64,000 bases of DNA from Campylorhamphus procurvoides. Lineage: Eukaryota; Chordata; Aves; Passeriformes; Dendrocolaptidae. The stretch spans positions 682,001 through 746,000 of the forward strand of contig WBMV01004259.1 in the NCBI GenBank assembly GCA_013396655.1. The letters are read 5' to 3'. The position numbers were made by a program, and so were the translations under genes. Each line of letters opens with the position of its first letter. Position 1 is the first letter of the stretch. Under the pieces are notes generated by a model. The model had not been told where the DNA came from. It did no database searches and saw nothing but the letters and a program-made list of their open reading frames with translations. Below, one piece after another: positions 52,000-62,580 of the stretch.

Positions 52000-53450
52000 A
52001 GACATGCCTCCTCATTTAGCTGCCATGCTGCAAGGAAGTACCTTGCGAGTACAAACAGGCTACACAGCATTCATGATGACAAAATGGAAGAGGAAGAGGT
52101 TTTCCTTAGAGACCCAAAAAACAGAAAAGTCTGATACAGGAACAATATCAGAGTAGAGGGGCAGGCTAGGTAGAGGATACACTCTGGCATGTGGAGTCAA
52201 AGACTACAACCATGAAAACTGGCAAATGATTCCTTCATCTACTTGGATGAGAGGTTCATTTATGGAGCAAGTATTGGGCTGTGACAACAGCTGTGGAAGA
52301 GTCCATTTTATCTGGAAGGGCATGTAAGCTGTCTGAGTCTGACTCACATACCCTCATCAGTACCACTAAAATAAAGCAATGCTTGGCAATCGATAAAATT
52401 CACTTATATGACAGAGAGTGGTACCCACATGTTGACCAGACCCGATCTCAGAGGAGATTAATTTGCATGTCAGAGATCTAGATTCAGGATCTGGGAAAGA
52501 GATTGCCAGAGCTTGGCCACTATCCAAATTATTACATTTTACTCCTTGTCCATGAAGGCAACAATGACACAGTCAGCAGAGACACAAAGCATATCAAAAG
52601 TGACTAGTGGACCCTGGCAGAAGGGGCAAAGGCTGTGGAGGCCCAGACAGAGTTTTCTCCAGTATTGCAGGGTAGGAATAGAAGTATCCTGGGGGTTAAT
52701 ATCTGATTACTGTTACAGCCAGGACTTCATCAATGCACTGCTGAAGTTGATCCATCAAAATGGAAAGGGAACCATTTAAAGAAATACTGTCGTAGGTGTC
52801 TGCTACAGACAGCTTGATCCAGAAAAGTTGATGAAGTCATCTTTAGGAAGCTGGAAAAATACTTAGGAGCACAGGCCCTAATTCTCACTGGGATATTACT
52901 GTGCTGACTTGCTGGAAAGACAATATGGAAAGACAAAAATAATTGAGGAGATTTTTTGACCACACTGACAATCTTTTCAAAACAATTTTGGGGTGAGACA
53001 TCTAGGGAACATATTTATCTGTATTCTATGCTCATGAAGAAGGAAGAGGAGCTTTGGAATATAAAAGTGGAAAACAACTTTGTCAACAATGGCAGTAAGA
53101 TCATGGCATTCACAGTCTTAAGAGAAATAAGAATATCAAATAGCAAAATGATTCTGGACCTCAGTGAACTGTGTTTCATTTGCTCAGAGGTCTGTTTGGC
53201 AAGTTCTTATCAGAGATTACACTGAAGGAAGAGCAGTGTATCTTGGGCCCACTGATTTATCTAGAAGGAAATTTTCCTCAAAGCATAGTTCTTTCCAGTG
53301 TGCAGAAACTCAAGCAGGAGTGACAGAAAAAGAGATAAATGGGGCACTTCTGACTGAGTGTAAAGAGAAAAGGAAGTACACAGAAGGTAGATGCAATGGT
53401 AAAGCAACATCTCCAGGTAAAGGAAATCAAGTATCAAGCTACTGGATCAT
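52000..53450 (+). mobile_element. Decayed LINE (CR1-like ORF1 esterase trace)
   Basis: Around 52512-52605 one frame reads LLLVHEGNNDTVSRDTKHIK, much like the SGNH-esterase block of CR1 ORF1 (LLLFHVGTNDTA-type). Soon after, near 52795, GVCYRQLDPEK resembles the CR1 endonuclease motif VGVCYRPPDQE. These two parts are much closer than in a full element, so there is an internal deletion. Downstream to about 53450 are broken frames I cannot place. Element limits are rough. Confidence 0.5.
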
Positions 53451-53500
53451 CTGACCATTCCATTCAGGATTGTGAGCCATGTGTTAAGCTTATTTCTCTG

Positions 53501-53522
53501 TGTGTGTGTATGTGTGTGTGTG
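53501..53522 (+). repeat. (TG)n microsatellite
   Basis: TG repeat interrupted once by TA. Short and possibly polymorphic. Confidence 0.85.
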
Positions 53523-53934
53523 ACCTGCACTTTAGGAATCAGCAGGGTTCTCAGCCATGTCAAGCTGTTGTGATATAAATATGAAAACTTCAAGGCAAAA
53601 TCTCAATGTGCCATATGGCTCTTTTTACTATGCATTTTCATGAATTCCAGATCTGAGAGTGTTGGCTGTCTTTGGCAGGATAATCCTACATCAGAGAGAT
53701 CACTGACACATAAAGACAGGGAACAACTTGTGTCATTTTTATCTTCTTTTGTCAGCATCATTACTAGGGTCAAAAGGTTGTTAGATTTTTATTTATTACC
53801 TTTTTATTCCTACTTGTTGTCATTAAAAGACTTAAGAATTCAGCCCTTAGATGACTGTCTTACAGTAAGCTCACCTAAGATCCTGCAGACATCTTGGGCA
53901 GTGTTTATTTCATTATTTTGATGAAAGCTCCTCA

Positions 53935-54367
53935 GAAACTGAGGCCTGTGGGGGGTATGCACTGAAGGCCAAAAGTGTGAGGAGAAAATGATCGGAAAGG
54001 AGACATTATGGACTGACTGCAACACCCATTCCCCATCCACCTATGCTTTTAAGGGGTGCAGAGGAGGTAGAGGAGTCTGGAGTGAAGGAGTGAAGTTGAG
54101 TCTGGGAAGAAGAGAGAGATGGAGGAAGGTGTTTTTAGTTTTGTGTTTGTTTTTCACTATCCTGTGCTATTTTTAATTGGCAATGAATTTTGGCAGTTTT
54201 CCTTGAGTCTATTTTGTCCATGACAGTAACTGGTAAATTATGTCCCTAACTTTATCTTGATCATCCCCAAAGGTTTTCTATCTTATTTTCTCCACCTGCC
54301 CTGTTGAGGGGCAGTGAGGGAGTGGCTGGATGGGCATCTATCAGCCAGCCAAGATCAACCCACCACA
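53935..54367 (+). mobile_element. Truncated endogenous retrovirus LTR (ERVL-like), sense orientation
   Basis: The 3' half follows the sense strand of the family seen reversed at 32076-32956: TTGAGTCTATTTTGTCCATG, CAGTAACTGGTAAATTATG, TTTATCTTGATCATCCCC, AAGGTTTTCTATCTTATTTT, GGGGCAGTGAGGGAGTGGCT, ending AGATCAACCCACCACA. The 5' part is shortened and diverged. Non-coding. Confidence 0.7.
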
Positions 54368-55658
54368 GCATAACTCTATGGATTTGATTTTCCACATGAC
54401 TACCCAGGTATTTTATGTTGTAGTGTCACACTGCCTATCACTGGGGTAAGGTTACAGTCTGTCTAAGAAAGACAGAGGTTGTTGGGACAGAGAAAAACTC
54501 CTCCAGAAGATAATGGCTTGGCAGCCAGAGCTGAGGCAAGGGCACTGGTGAAGTGTGCAGAAGCCCTGGAGTACAGCAAGCTCTGGGAAGCTCCACCAGA
54601 AAGCATAGCATGAAGCCAGCCCAATGTAAGCAGTCATGGGAAGGCAGGTGAGCTTCAAAGGGGCTCAGAGAAGCTTGTCCACAGTTTTTTTTCAGCCCTG
54701 AGAGCCTCTGAGCTCTGTCTAAAATTAAGCCTGAAAGAACAGGCTTGTCTTCAGCAGCACTGAGTGAAACGGGAAGCAACTTTACAAACCCAAACCCATT
54801 TAATCTCTGTTGTCTCTGCCCTCCTCATTTCCAGTTTCAGTACTTGAAAACATGAATCAGTCTAGTTTATGTTCTAACAAGCTAAGACTCATTTTATAGG
54901 GTCTTTTAATATCTTTGGGCTATTTATTGGAAATTAAATATTTAGATGAGGGTATCTGTGACCCAAGTTCCACACCATTCACACCAAAATCCAACAGCAC
55001 TCAGTTCCTTGGATGGCCCAGATAAGCATGCATAATCTGCTACACATGAGAGTACAATAGAGGAAAGACTATAAAGGGACTGTGTGAGATTTTCTATTGC
55101 ATGGAATTTTTATAAATTATGGAGGTGGTCAATCATTATTAAATAAATACATAATTTCAGTAAAATAATTAGTGTTCAGTCACAGATTGCAAACAAAGCA
55201 ATTAAAGAAGGTTATGTACATTTAATTCATGTTCAGTATTATGGGTTGATGTATGAACAGTTCACATGGTAGTTGTGACAACAGATTATCAAGAGTAAGT
55301 AACAGGAAGCATCAATCAAAATTAATTAATTATTTTTAAATACATTTTTGAGCCATTTTAGAGCACAAAGGTAAAAAGAAAAAACATAAGATATACCCAT
55401 CTATCTCTAGGTATGAGATAGCTCTTAAGATTTTAAAATGTCTTACCATTATATAAAGAAAACAGATAAAATTGTCTTTAAAAAAAAATTACAAAGCAAA
55501 GAAATGTTTCTTCATGATAATATACATATATGTACCTCTGAGACTCTCCACCTCAGTTTGAACCAGGGTTATAAAGAAAATGCAGCTCATAGTAGGCAGC
55601 AGCTGCAGGAATATATTCATTAGTTAAACACTGACAGCTTTGCCGTTTTCCTTTTCAG

Positions 55659-55856
55659 GTTTGAACTGTGAGTTTAGGCCCTGTGAGGCCAGCAATCCCT
55701 GTGAGAATGGAGCTGTGTGCATAGAAGAAATGAATTTGGACATTTTTCCCCTTGGATTCCACTGCCAGTGTGTGAAGGGCTTTGCAGGTCCTCGTTGTGA
55801 GATCAATGTCAATGAGTGCAGTTCTAACCCTTGCCTTCACGGATACTGTTATGACA
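55659..55856 (+). CDS. EYS: EYS coding exon G (end of one EGF, one full EGF, start of the next)
   Basis: A 198-nt phase 1-1 exon: acceptor TTCCTTTTCAG, donor GACA|GTGAGT. It encodes GLNC (C6 of the exon F repeat). Then comes an atypical EGF starting [18 protein letters not shown], with a long C3-C4 loop ([14 protein letters not shown], 14 residues against the usual 8 or so) and [12 protein letters not shown]. Last is the first half of a regular repeat, [19 protein letters not shown]. The atypical repeat lacks the D-x-D/N-E-C calcium motif. From memory, canonical human EYS passes directly from ...CQCVPPFK to VVDGFSCLC, so this exon appears to have no human counterpart. Reading frame, splice sites and cysteine spacing are all intact here, so it should be functional. 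Confidence 0.93.
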
Positions 55857-57825
55857 GTGAGTTCAGTCTGGTTACTCTCTTTAATGTAGAGTAGTCTTTC
55901 TGTTGAAGCGTCTGTAGCCGCTGAGCTGCTCTGGGGAGAAGAGTGGATAATTTACTGCAATTTAACTTGTCTGAAGCTCCACAGCCTGTACCAGAAGGAT
56001 TATTTTTGCCAAAATGCCTCAGCTCCTGGCACTGGGGTTTGTGTGTTCAGGGGGTCAGAATCACAGCTAATGAGAAATTTTAATGAGATTTGTGCTGTCT
56101 CCTTTGATACCTAAATTAGCAAAATACATCTTACATTGTGCATTTGATGAGAGAATATTCAGGTGCTGAAAAGGAGCTCATGGACCAGTGAGGAAGTATA
56201 TGTCATAATTCTAAGAAGTCCAAAAATTCCATTTAATTTCAAACTGATGCAGAATGGAGTATCTGTTTACTATAAAGCATCTTCTATCACGTAACTGTGT
56301 AACTTACTCTTTCATTGAAAGATATACTTAAAGGTTTTAGAAGTAATTTGATTACACTACTATATTCTGTCTGAATCAGCAGGCTAAGTTTAGTAGCAAT
56401 CACTAGCTAAAGAGTACTTACTTGAAAGTTTTATGGGGTGATTACCACCTATCAGACATTTTTTGTGCTTGTTAAAAAAAAAAAAGTAGAAGTAGTAATT
56501 TTCAGAAAATCTTAAAATGCTGGCTGTAAAGTAGAAAGACATCTGGAGGTCATCTAGTCAATCCTGCATGAATCTGGACTACCAACAGTGCTAGAACAGC
56601 AATTTTTTAGGAAGATTCACACAAGATCTGGTCAACTTACTGGTTTCCAATGACATCTTAAAGAACTGACTGCAAATTACTTAATATATCATTGCCTAAA
56701 ACTCTCCTAGTTAAAACAAAAATAATTCAATTAAATATTTTAAGAAGTCTGCCTTTCATTCATGGGAGTCAGGCAAGTGACTTCATCTTATATCTAGTAA
56801 AGACTAATTCCTAAACAGTTTACAGATGTTTTCTATTTACTCTATATCATTTTAGAGATATTTTTGAACTAGAATTTAAATGAGATTCATTAAAGTTCTT
56901 CATGCTGAAAAAGTGCCAAATTTTTTGGGAACAGCTTGTCTTTGCAGTGCCTCTGGCTTGAGTTTTATCTTGTGGACATTTGAGTTCCTCTGCCTTATAT
57001 GCGCTGACTACAAAAAGCTGGAATCCTAAGGAAGATAGGAAGCTTTTAGTGGATGAATAATGCTCCTGTACTGAGTGACTTAAAGAATTTAATGAATACA
57101 ATAGCAGAGGGGTGTACAGATACAATGGCAGAGTAAAGTCTATGGTAAATCTCAGAAATAATGAAGAATCCAGGGTTGTCTTTGGGGTTAGAATAAAGGC
57201 AGACGTGCAAGAAGTGCAATTATTGCTGCTATGAGCTCCTTATATGGATATAACAGTCTGAAGATTCCTCTCCATTTGAATTATTAGTGATGAAAAGAGA
57301 CACGATTCTTATCATGAAGTTTTTAAGAAATGCATAATAGAAAAATTCAACCCAAGCAACTTTTCCTTTAATATAGTGGTACAATATGAATCATCGCTTA
57401 CACACACACACAACATTAAAAACAACCAACAAACTAAGCAATGTTCAACTGCCACATCTCATTTAGGCATAATATCCAAGATAGAATCTTATGTACTTTG
57501 TGACACTTTTGTGATAGAAAATTACTCGTTAGCTTATAAGATGCCATCACTTTTTCAGAAGCTAGTAATGAGTCTTTGATGGATAATTCTTACATCAGAA
57601 TATTTCAGTTGATTAAGTAAATTGTAGCACATGAATCTCATTTCATATTATAAAGAGGTTTTTATATGCCACAGTTAATATATTTCAATTTTTTAACATG
57701 TCCACACCTCTTAGGTAAAGCTAGTCTGTATCTTATCCAGACAGCAGCATAACTGTAACTTACGAATTTTGCTACACTCAGTTTTTATGCTAAAAGACCT
57801 AAAAGTCGCATTGTCTCTTTTGCAG
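55857..57825 (+). other. EYS intron G-H
   Basis: A 2.0 kb intron with one old minus-strand CR1 trace at about 56530-56640 and a short CA repeat near 57400-57413. Nothing else is recognised. Confidence 0.75.
56530..56640 (-). mobile_element. Old CR1 LINE 3' fragment
   Basis: The + strand has GACATCTGGAGGTCATCTAG, TCAATCCTGCA..., GTGCTAGAACAGCA, a diverged reverse complement of the CR1 3' end (CTAGATGACCTCCAGATGTC). Confidence 0.55.
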
Positions 57826-57947
57826 TTGTCGATGGCTTCTATTGCCTGTGCAACCCAGGATATGCAGGACTGAAATGCGACCAAGACATTGATGACTGCA
57901 TAGTCAATGCTTGTGAACACAATTCTACATGTGTTGATCTACATCTG
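57826..57947 (+). CDS. EYS: EYS coding exon H (IVDGFYCLCNPGYAG; DDCIVNACEHNSTC)
   Basis: A 122-nt exon entering in phase 1 (acceptor TTGTCTCTTTTGCAG) and leaving in phase 0 (donor CTG|GTTAGT). A plus TT forms Ile, giving CYD-IVDGFYCLC, NPGYAGLKC, then the next repeat DQDIDDC, IVNAC, CEHNSTC, CVDLHL. Human EYS, as I recall it, has GFSCLCNPGYVGIRC, DQ/EQDIDDC, ILNACEHNSTC, KDLHL, so this is near-identical and secures the gene name. The O-fucose and N-glycosylation motifs (NSTC) are kept. The repeat is cut after DLHL; its C4-C6 (human SYQCVC...) must lie on an exon beyond 64000, because I found no continuation in the remaining 6 kb. The donor is GTTAGT, weaker than GTRAGT. Confidence 0.94.
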
Positions 57948-59103
57948 GTTAGTAGAGAATATTTTTAATTAAAATTATTAAGTTTTCTTTCTGAAATCTA
58001 AAGCAATACTTTTGAGAGTTGTAAACTTCCACTTATCAAGGACTTTATAATCATGCTTCCCAGCCACTGCTTTTTTTGCTTATTTGTAATTATATAGGTG
58101 GTGGGAAAGAGAAATGCTTTGTCATGTAAAAGCATCTATTGAGTCAATGTGGGGATCCAGGGATTTCAAAAGGAGTGGAAAATTTTCAGCTAGGCAGGTT
58201 TATGGCCTCATTATAAGTGACAGGAATAGTCCTTTACACAAGTGGCATTGACTTCAAAGGGGCTTAAAAAATATCTTACCCCCAAAAAAGGCTTTACTTT
58301 AAGAATTCAGCTTTTATTTTCAAAGTTCTCCAGCTATATTAGTTCCTGAAATATGAAATGCATTAAAAATAAGTTCTTTTACCTAAGAAATAAAAGCGTT
58401 TTATCAACTGATTATGAGAGAAAAGAAGATGTTCACATTGTATAAACTTCAGCACCAGAGGCAACCCATGTTCTGTGCCCATCCTTCCATGAATCTGTCA
58501 GGAACCAATTTGTTTTCAATGTACTCAAGAGAGACACAAAAGACCATACAGTATAAATACTCTCCTTAAGAAATATTCAGACTGTCAGGGAAATTGTGTG
58601 TGGTTTAAAGAAAAATGGAAGAAAGGTAGTTTTTTCTTTCTTATTCTAGTTTCTCCAAGTATGTTTGTGAGAATATTAAACAGATTAATGTAGAATTCAG
58701 ATTAATATTAAGATGCCTAAATATAGGCATCTTTTAGATGTCCACTTTGGGTGAACTGAACAACCTGGAGGTACCACTGATTGCTGCATTATTACTGAAG
58801 GTGTTTGCAATTCAGGCTGAATCCCATCCCAGAAACCCTGAAGTGTGTGAGGAGTGTGTGGACTTCTGGGTTTTGTTTGTTTGGAATTTTTTTGCCTTGA
58901 TTGTTGGTTTCTTTCTTTGTTTTAGTACATGCATAAAGAAGTTGTACTTCTTTCTGACAAATCCTGGTGGTAACCTGCAGCTATCACTGTTTCCTAAACT
59001 TGAACCAAAGTTATGTGCTTCAAAAGAATTTTCTCAAGTCATCTACCCTGATTTCCAGTTGTTTCTTCTTATCACAGTTAGAACATTTAATTTATCATAT
59101 GAT

Positions 59104-59117
59104 GGGGGGGGGGGGGG
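59104..59117 (+). repeat. G14 homopolymer
   Basis: Fourteen consecutive G in otherwise unremarkable intron, preceded by ATCATATGAT. Potential G-quadruplex. Confidence 0.9.
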
Positions 59118-60239
59118 TTAAATATGTTTCAAGAACTAGTAAACACCTTGGACAAAATCAAATGCTTTACATGTAAACCACAGAGCTTGTGATACTTTTG
59201 TTATTTGTTATTGTCTTTGGATGCTCTTGTAATGCACACTTTTCTACCAGTAAACTGTAATTAATATTTCAAGCTCTCATACTGGACACATACTGCCATC
59301 TTAAAATCAGGTTAGACAGTATTTCATAAATAAATTTTTTGCTTCCAAGGCATGTGCTGTCTAATCCTCCATGAGAGGATGTTTATGTTTATGTCAACAT
59401 TGCAGGTATTATTCCTAACTGAGACTGATCTTTTAACAAAGACTAATAAATTGGAGTTGTATATGCAGAAGTTTGAAAATCCTTACCAAGAAATAAGATA
59501 CCAGAAATGGACAAGGTTATGAATTTTTTACAAAGTAAGCATTCTTCACCAGGAATACCCACTAAGCTTCATCAAAGGAGTTGCAATATTGATCCAGGAA
59601 GATTTACTAATTTGGGTAAAATTTAACCTGACAAAGAATTGTAGCTCACTGCAATTTTTAATACTGTTTTAGATTTTTCTTCATATGCTTTTTATCCTTT
59701 TTTCTTGATTAATTTGTGTTTATTTTTGTCCTTCAGTTCATATGTATTTCTCATCTTCTTTGTCACAGACCTATGCCATTTCATTTTAAATTGAATGTGA
59801 CACAGCAAATCAGTGAGATCTATACAAACTTCCTGTTTCAGAGGAAGCGTGGCATAAAAAAAAATAAAATTAATGTATGTGGATTCAGTTAGTATTTACA
59901 GAAAAAAATACTGTAGAAACTTAATAGCAAGGTGTCATTTTAGACCTTGTATTTTATCCTTTTCAGACTTTAATGGGTTTTGCTACATTGTTCACCTATG
60001 TTGTCAGCATTGGAGTAACCATTTATACAAAAGTGTTCATTTTGATGCTGGCTAGCGCACAAAAAAATAAATCTTCAGTATTATTTTTTTTCATTAGAAG
60101 ACTGTTCCTTGGCATTTTTGAGAGCAATATAATTTTATTCTAAAAAGAACCCCAACAAAACAAAACAAATACAGAATGGTTTCTGCTAAATTGAAAAGTT
60201 AGTATCAGCATATTATTAACAAGAAATAGGGAAATGCTA

Positions 60240-60378
60240 GGAGGTAGAAACTGGATGAAACTGGCAGAAACTTAGTGCCATGGTCTAGTTGACAAAGGTG
60301 GTGTTGGGTCATAGGTTGGACTCAATGATCTTAGAGGTCTTTTCCAACCTAGTGGATTCTGTGTGATTCTGTGATTTT
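60240..60378 (+). mobile_element. CR1 LINE 3' end fragment
   Basis: GTCATAGGTTGGACTCAATG, ATCTTAGAGGTCTTTTCCAA, CCTAGTGGATTCTGTG and the tail TGATTCTGTGATTTT mark a short CR1 3' end. Confidence 0.8.
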
Positions 60379-61124
60379 GCTGCAGTGGTAATAATACATT
60401 GCTATTCAATATTCAATATTATATTTCTCCTTTTGTATTCTTCTTTCTGGTATATTTACTTTCATGTGTATAATCTTTTAAGTTGTAGAAAGGGACATAA
60501 AAGACTTACTAACTGATTGTTCAGTTTATAAGCTACTATATTATTCCATATTCTATGTCCTTTTTATTGTATTCAGTATCAAAGAGTACTGAATTTTCTC
60601 CACATGAAATTATGCTATTTTATACACCAAGATTCCACAGTGATGGATGCAAAGAGGATTAATGAATTAACATATATTCAGAAAAATGGAAGACCAATCT
60701 CGTCTTTTTCTTCTTCAGCCAGAGCAGGTGTAAAAGAACAAATATTGAATTAACAATCCCCTAGAAAATGATTTTTTAACTTTAAAAGGGTTTCTTCCTC
60801 CTCCTTTATAAGGTAAAATACTAGAGGATAGGGAGCAACCGAAGCATAATCAAGGAAGATTTAAAAACAGATGGAGATCTCAGGAGTTTAATAATTTCTC
60901 CATAAAATACCATTTTCTTCCAAAGATGTATTACAATAGCCTTATTGTACAAGTCAAGGACTGAAGATCTGAATGTGAGAAAGAAATCCAATATGCACTC
61001 TAATTGCAACATATACTTCACAGACTTTGCCTTGGCTCTCCAGGCAGTCGGTGGTATTAAGTAATTGGACTGTGGGATGAATCATAGGGCAGTTTACATT
61101 GAAAAAGGCATTTAAGATCACACG

Positions 61125-61305
61125 CTAACTACAAACCTAACACTGCCAAGTTTACCACTCAACCATGTCCCCAGATGCCACATCTACATGTTTTTTAAAT
61201 AGTTCCAGGGATGGTGACTCAACAACTTCCCTAGGCAGCCTCTTCAAATGCTTATCCACCCTTTTGGTGAAGATATTTTTCCTAATATGCAATCTAAACC
61301 TTTCC
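61125..61305 (-). mobile_element. CR1 LINE fragment
   Basis: The + strand has TGTCCCCAGATGCCACATCT, AGTTCCAGGGATGGTGACTC, AACAACTTCCCTAGGCAGCC and TTCCTAATATGCAATCTAAA, the reverse complement of the CR1 3' region upstream of its tail. Confidence 0.85.
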
Positions 61306-61721
61306 TGATAGGAGATCAGGATCGGTGAAGTACACAGATGAATGACACAACTCCATCAGCTTAAGGAGGCTCTGATTTTCCATTGCACCTGAGAATTGCA
61401 GTCACCCAAGAGTTATTAAATACCAGTGAGTTATTATATACCAACACAAGTCACTGTCAGTTATGTTACACCCTCTAGTGGCTCAGGAATAGTTAATCAG
61501 CCACACTTATGCTAGTAAAAGCTGTGTTCTCCATTCAGCTCAAATAACTCTGATGTATTTTTCTAGGTCAAAGAGCGAGAATTAACATTGTCAGATTAAC
61601 ACTTGCAATATATATTCTTCCTCTTTGGTGTTGGTAATGCTGTGTAGTATAGAGCCTTAAAATTAGATAACCATGTTATCTTAACAATGCATCAGAAAGA
61701 ACAGGCACAAAAAATGACAGT

Positions 61722-62259
61722 TGCGATGGGTTGACCCCAGCTGCCAGCTCACAATCATACAACCACTTATTGTCTCTATCCAAGCTATAGGATGGTGAAG
61801 AGAATAGGAAAAGGAATAAAAATTGTGGATTGGGATGCTTTAATAAACAAAGGAAAAGGGGGGAAGAAAGAAAGACTGAAACAAATCAAATGATTCAAAA
61901 GCAATCACTCACCACTTTCCACATGTACACTCATGTCTAGCCAGTTTTCAAATAATAACAACCTTCCCAAAATCCACCTCCCCTCCATTCTCATTACTGA
62001 GCATGCTACATATCATGGAATATCTCTTTGGTCAGTTTGGGTCAGCTGTCCTGTTTGCATGCTCTCCTAGCTTCTTGTGCATCTCCAGCCTACTCACTAA
62101 AGAGGCAGAGTGGGAAAAAAAAAAAACCTAACAAAACATCCTGTTCAGGAATGACTGAAATGTTGCTGTCTTATCAACACTGTTTTGGTCACAAATCCAA
62201 TACATAGCACCATATAGGCTGCTATGAAGAAAATTAACTCCATATCAGACTGACCAACA
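61722..62259 (-). mobile_element. Solo endogenous retrovirus LTR, minus strand
   Basis: The + strand begins TGCGATGGGTTGACCCCAGC and passes TGGAATATCTCTTTGGTCAG, GGGTCAGCTGTCCTG, TAGCTTCTTGTGCATCTCCA, GCCTACTCACTAAAGAGG and AGAAAATTAACTCCATATCA to ACCAACA. It is the reverse of the LTR family at 21446-21910. No internal retroviral genes are present; the 120-residue minus-strand frame overlapping its end is not a gene. Confidence 0.8.
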
Positions 62260-62266
62260 GACCTAC

Positions 62267-62580
62267 TGTCGCAGTCCTTAGATGAGGAAAGGAGGAGCCA
62301 GCAGACTCCTACGGGGGTGAAGTAAGAACGGTATTTATTCATGGGTGAGGTGCACTTATATAGGGTCTGAGGGGAAGATTCTAGAAACAGGGAGGAACAG
62401 GGGTGGAACCTAGACATATAAGGAGAGAGGGGGAAGGACAAAGACTTTATAAGGGAAAAATAGGAGGGGACCGCCATAAAAGGAAAAGGTGCAATGCAAG
62501 CAGACATTGAATTAACATACGATTTTAAAAGACAGAAAAGTCATCTTACAAACATACCAACCTAAACAATATGCAACAAA
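62267..62580 (-). mobile_element. Probable LTR, minus strand, abutting the previous one
   Basis: On the minus strand a TATA box (CCCTATATAAGTGC) is followed by ATGAATAAATACCG (poly(A) signal) and a terminal segment ending AAGGACTGCGACA. That order (TATA, AATAAA, CA end) is typical of an LTR. The U3 start is not clear. It begins only about 8 bases from the end of the LTR at 61722-62259. Family unknown. Confidence 0.55.

Larger units (their letters stand above)
39565..55658 (+). other. EYS intron F-G (16.1 kb)
   Basis: It contains a plus-strand CR1 (about 40743-42275), the tRNA-Ile-type SINE (48937-49072), an old LINE remnant (about 52000-53450), a TG-rich microsatellite (about 53501-53522) and an LTR (about 53935-54367). 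A GC-richer unclassified patch follows at 54430-54830. The remaining parts (42.3-48.9, 49.1-51.9 and 54.8-55.6 kb) are AT-rich and I recognise nothing in them. Exons F and G join with correct EGF spacing, so no missing exon is required here. Confidence 0.75.

Noticed and set aside
58738..59121. 127-residue plus-strand open frame ending in poly-Gly
   Set aside because: No EGF or other motif; it ends in the G14 run, lacks a suitable acceptor and donor in frame with EYS, and is explained by chance.
62145..62507. 120-residue minus-strand open frame
   Set aside because: It runs across the junction of two LTRs and has no retroviral or cellular domain.
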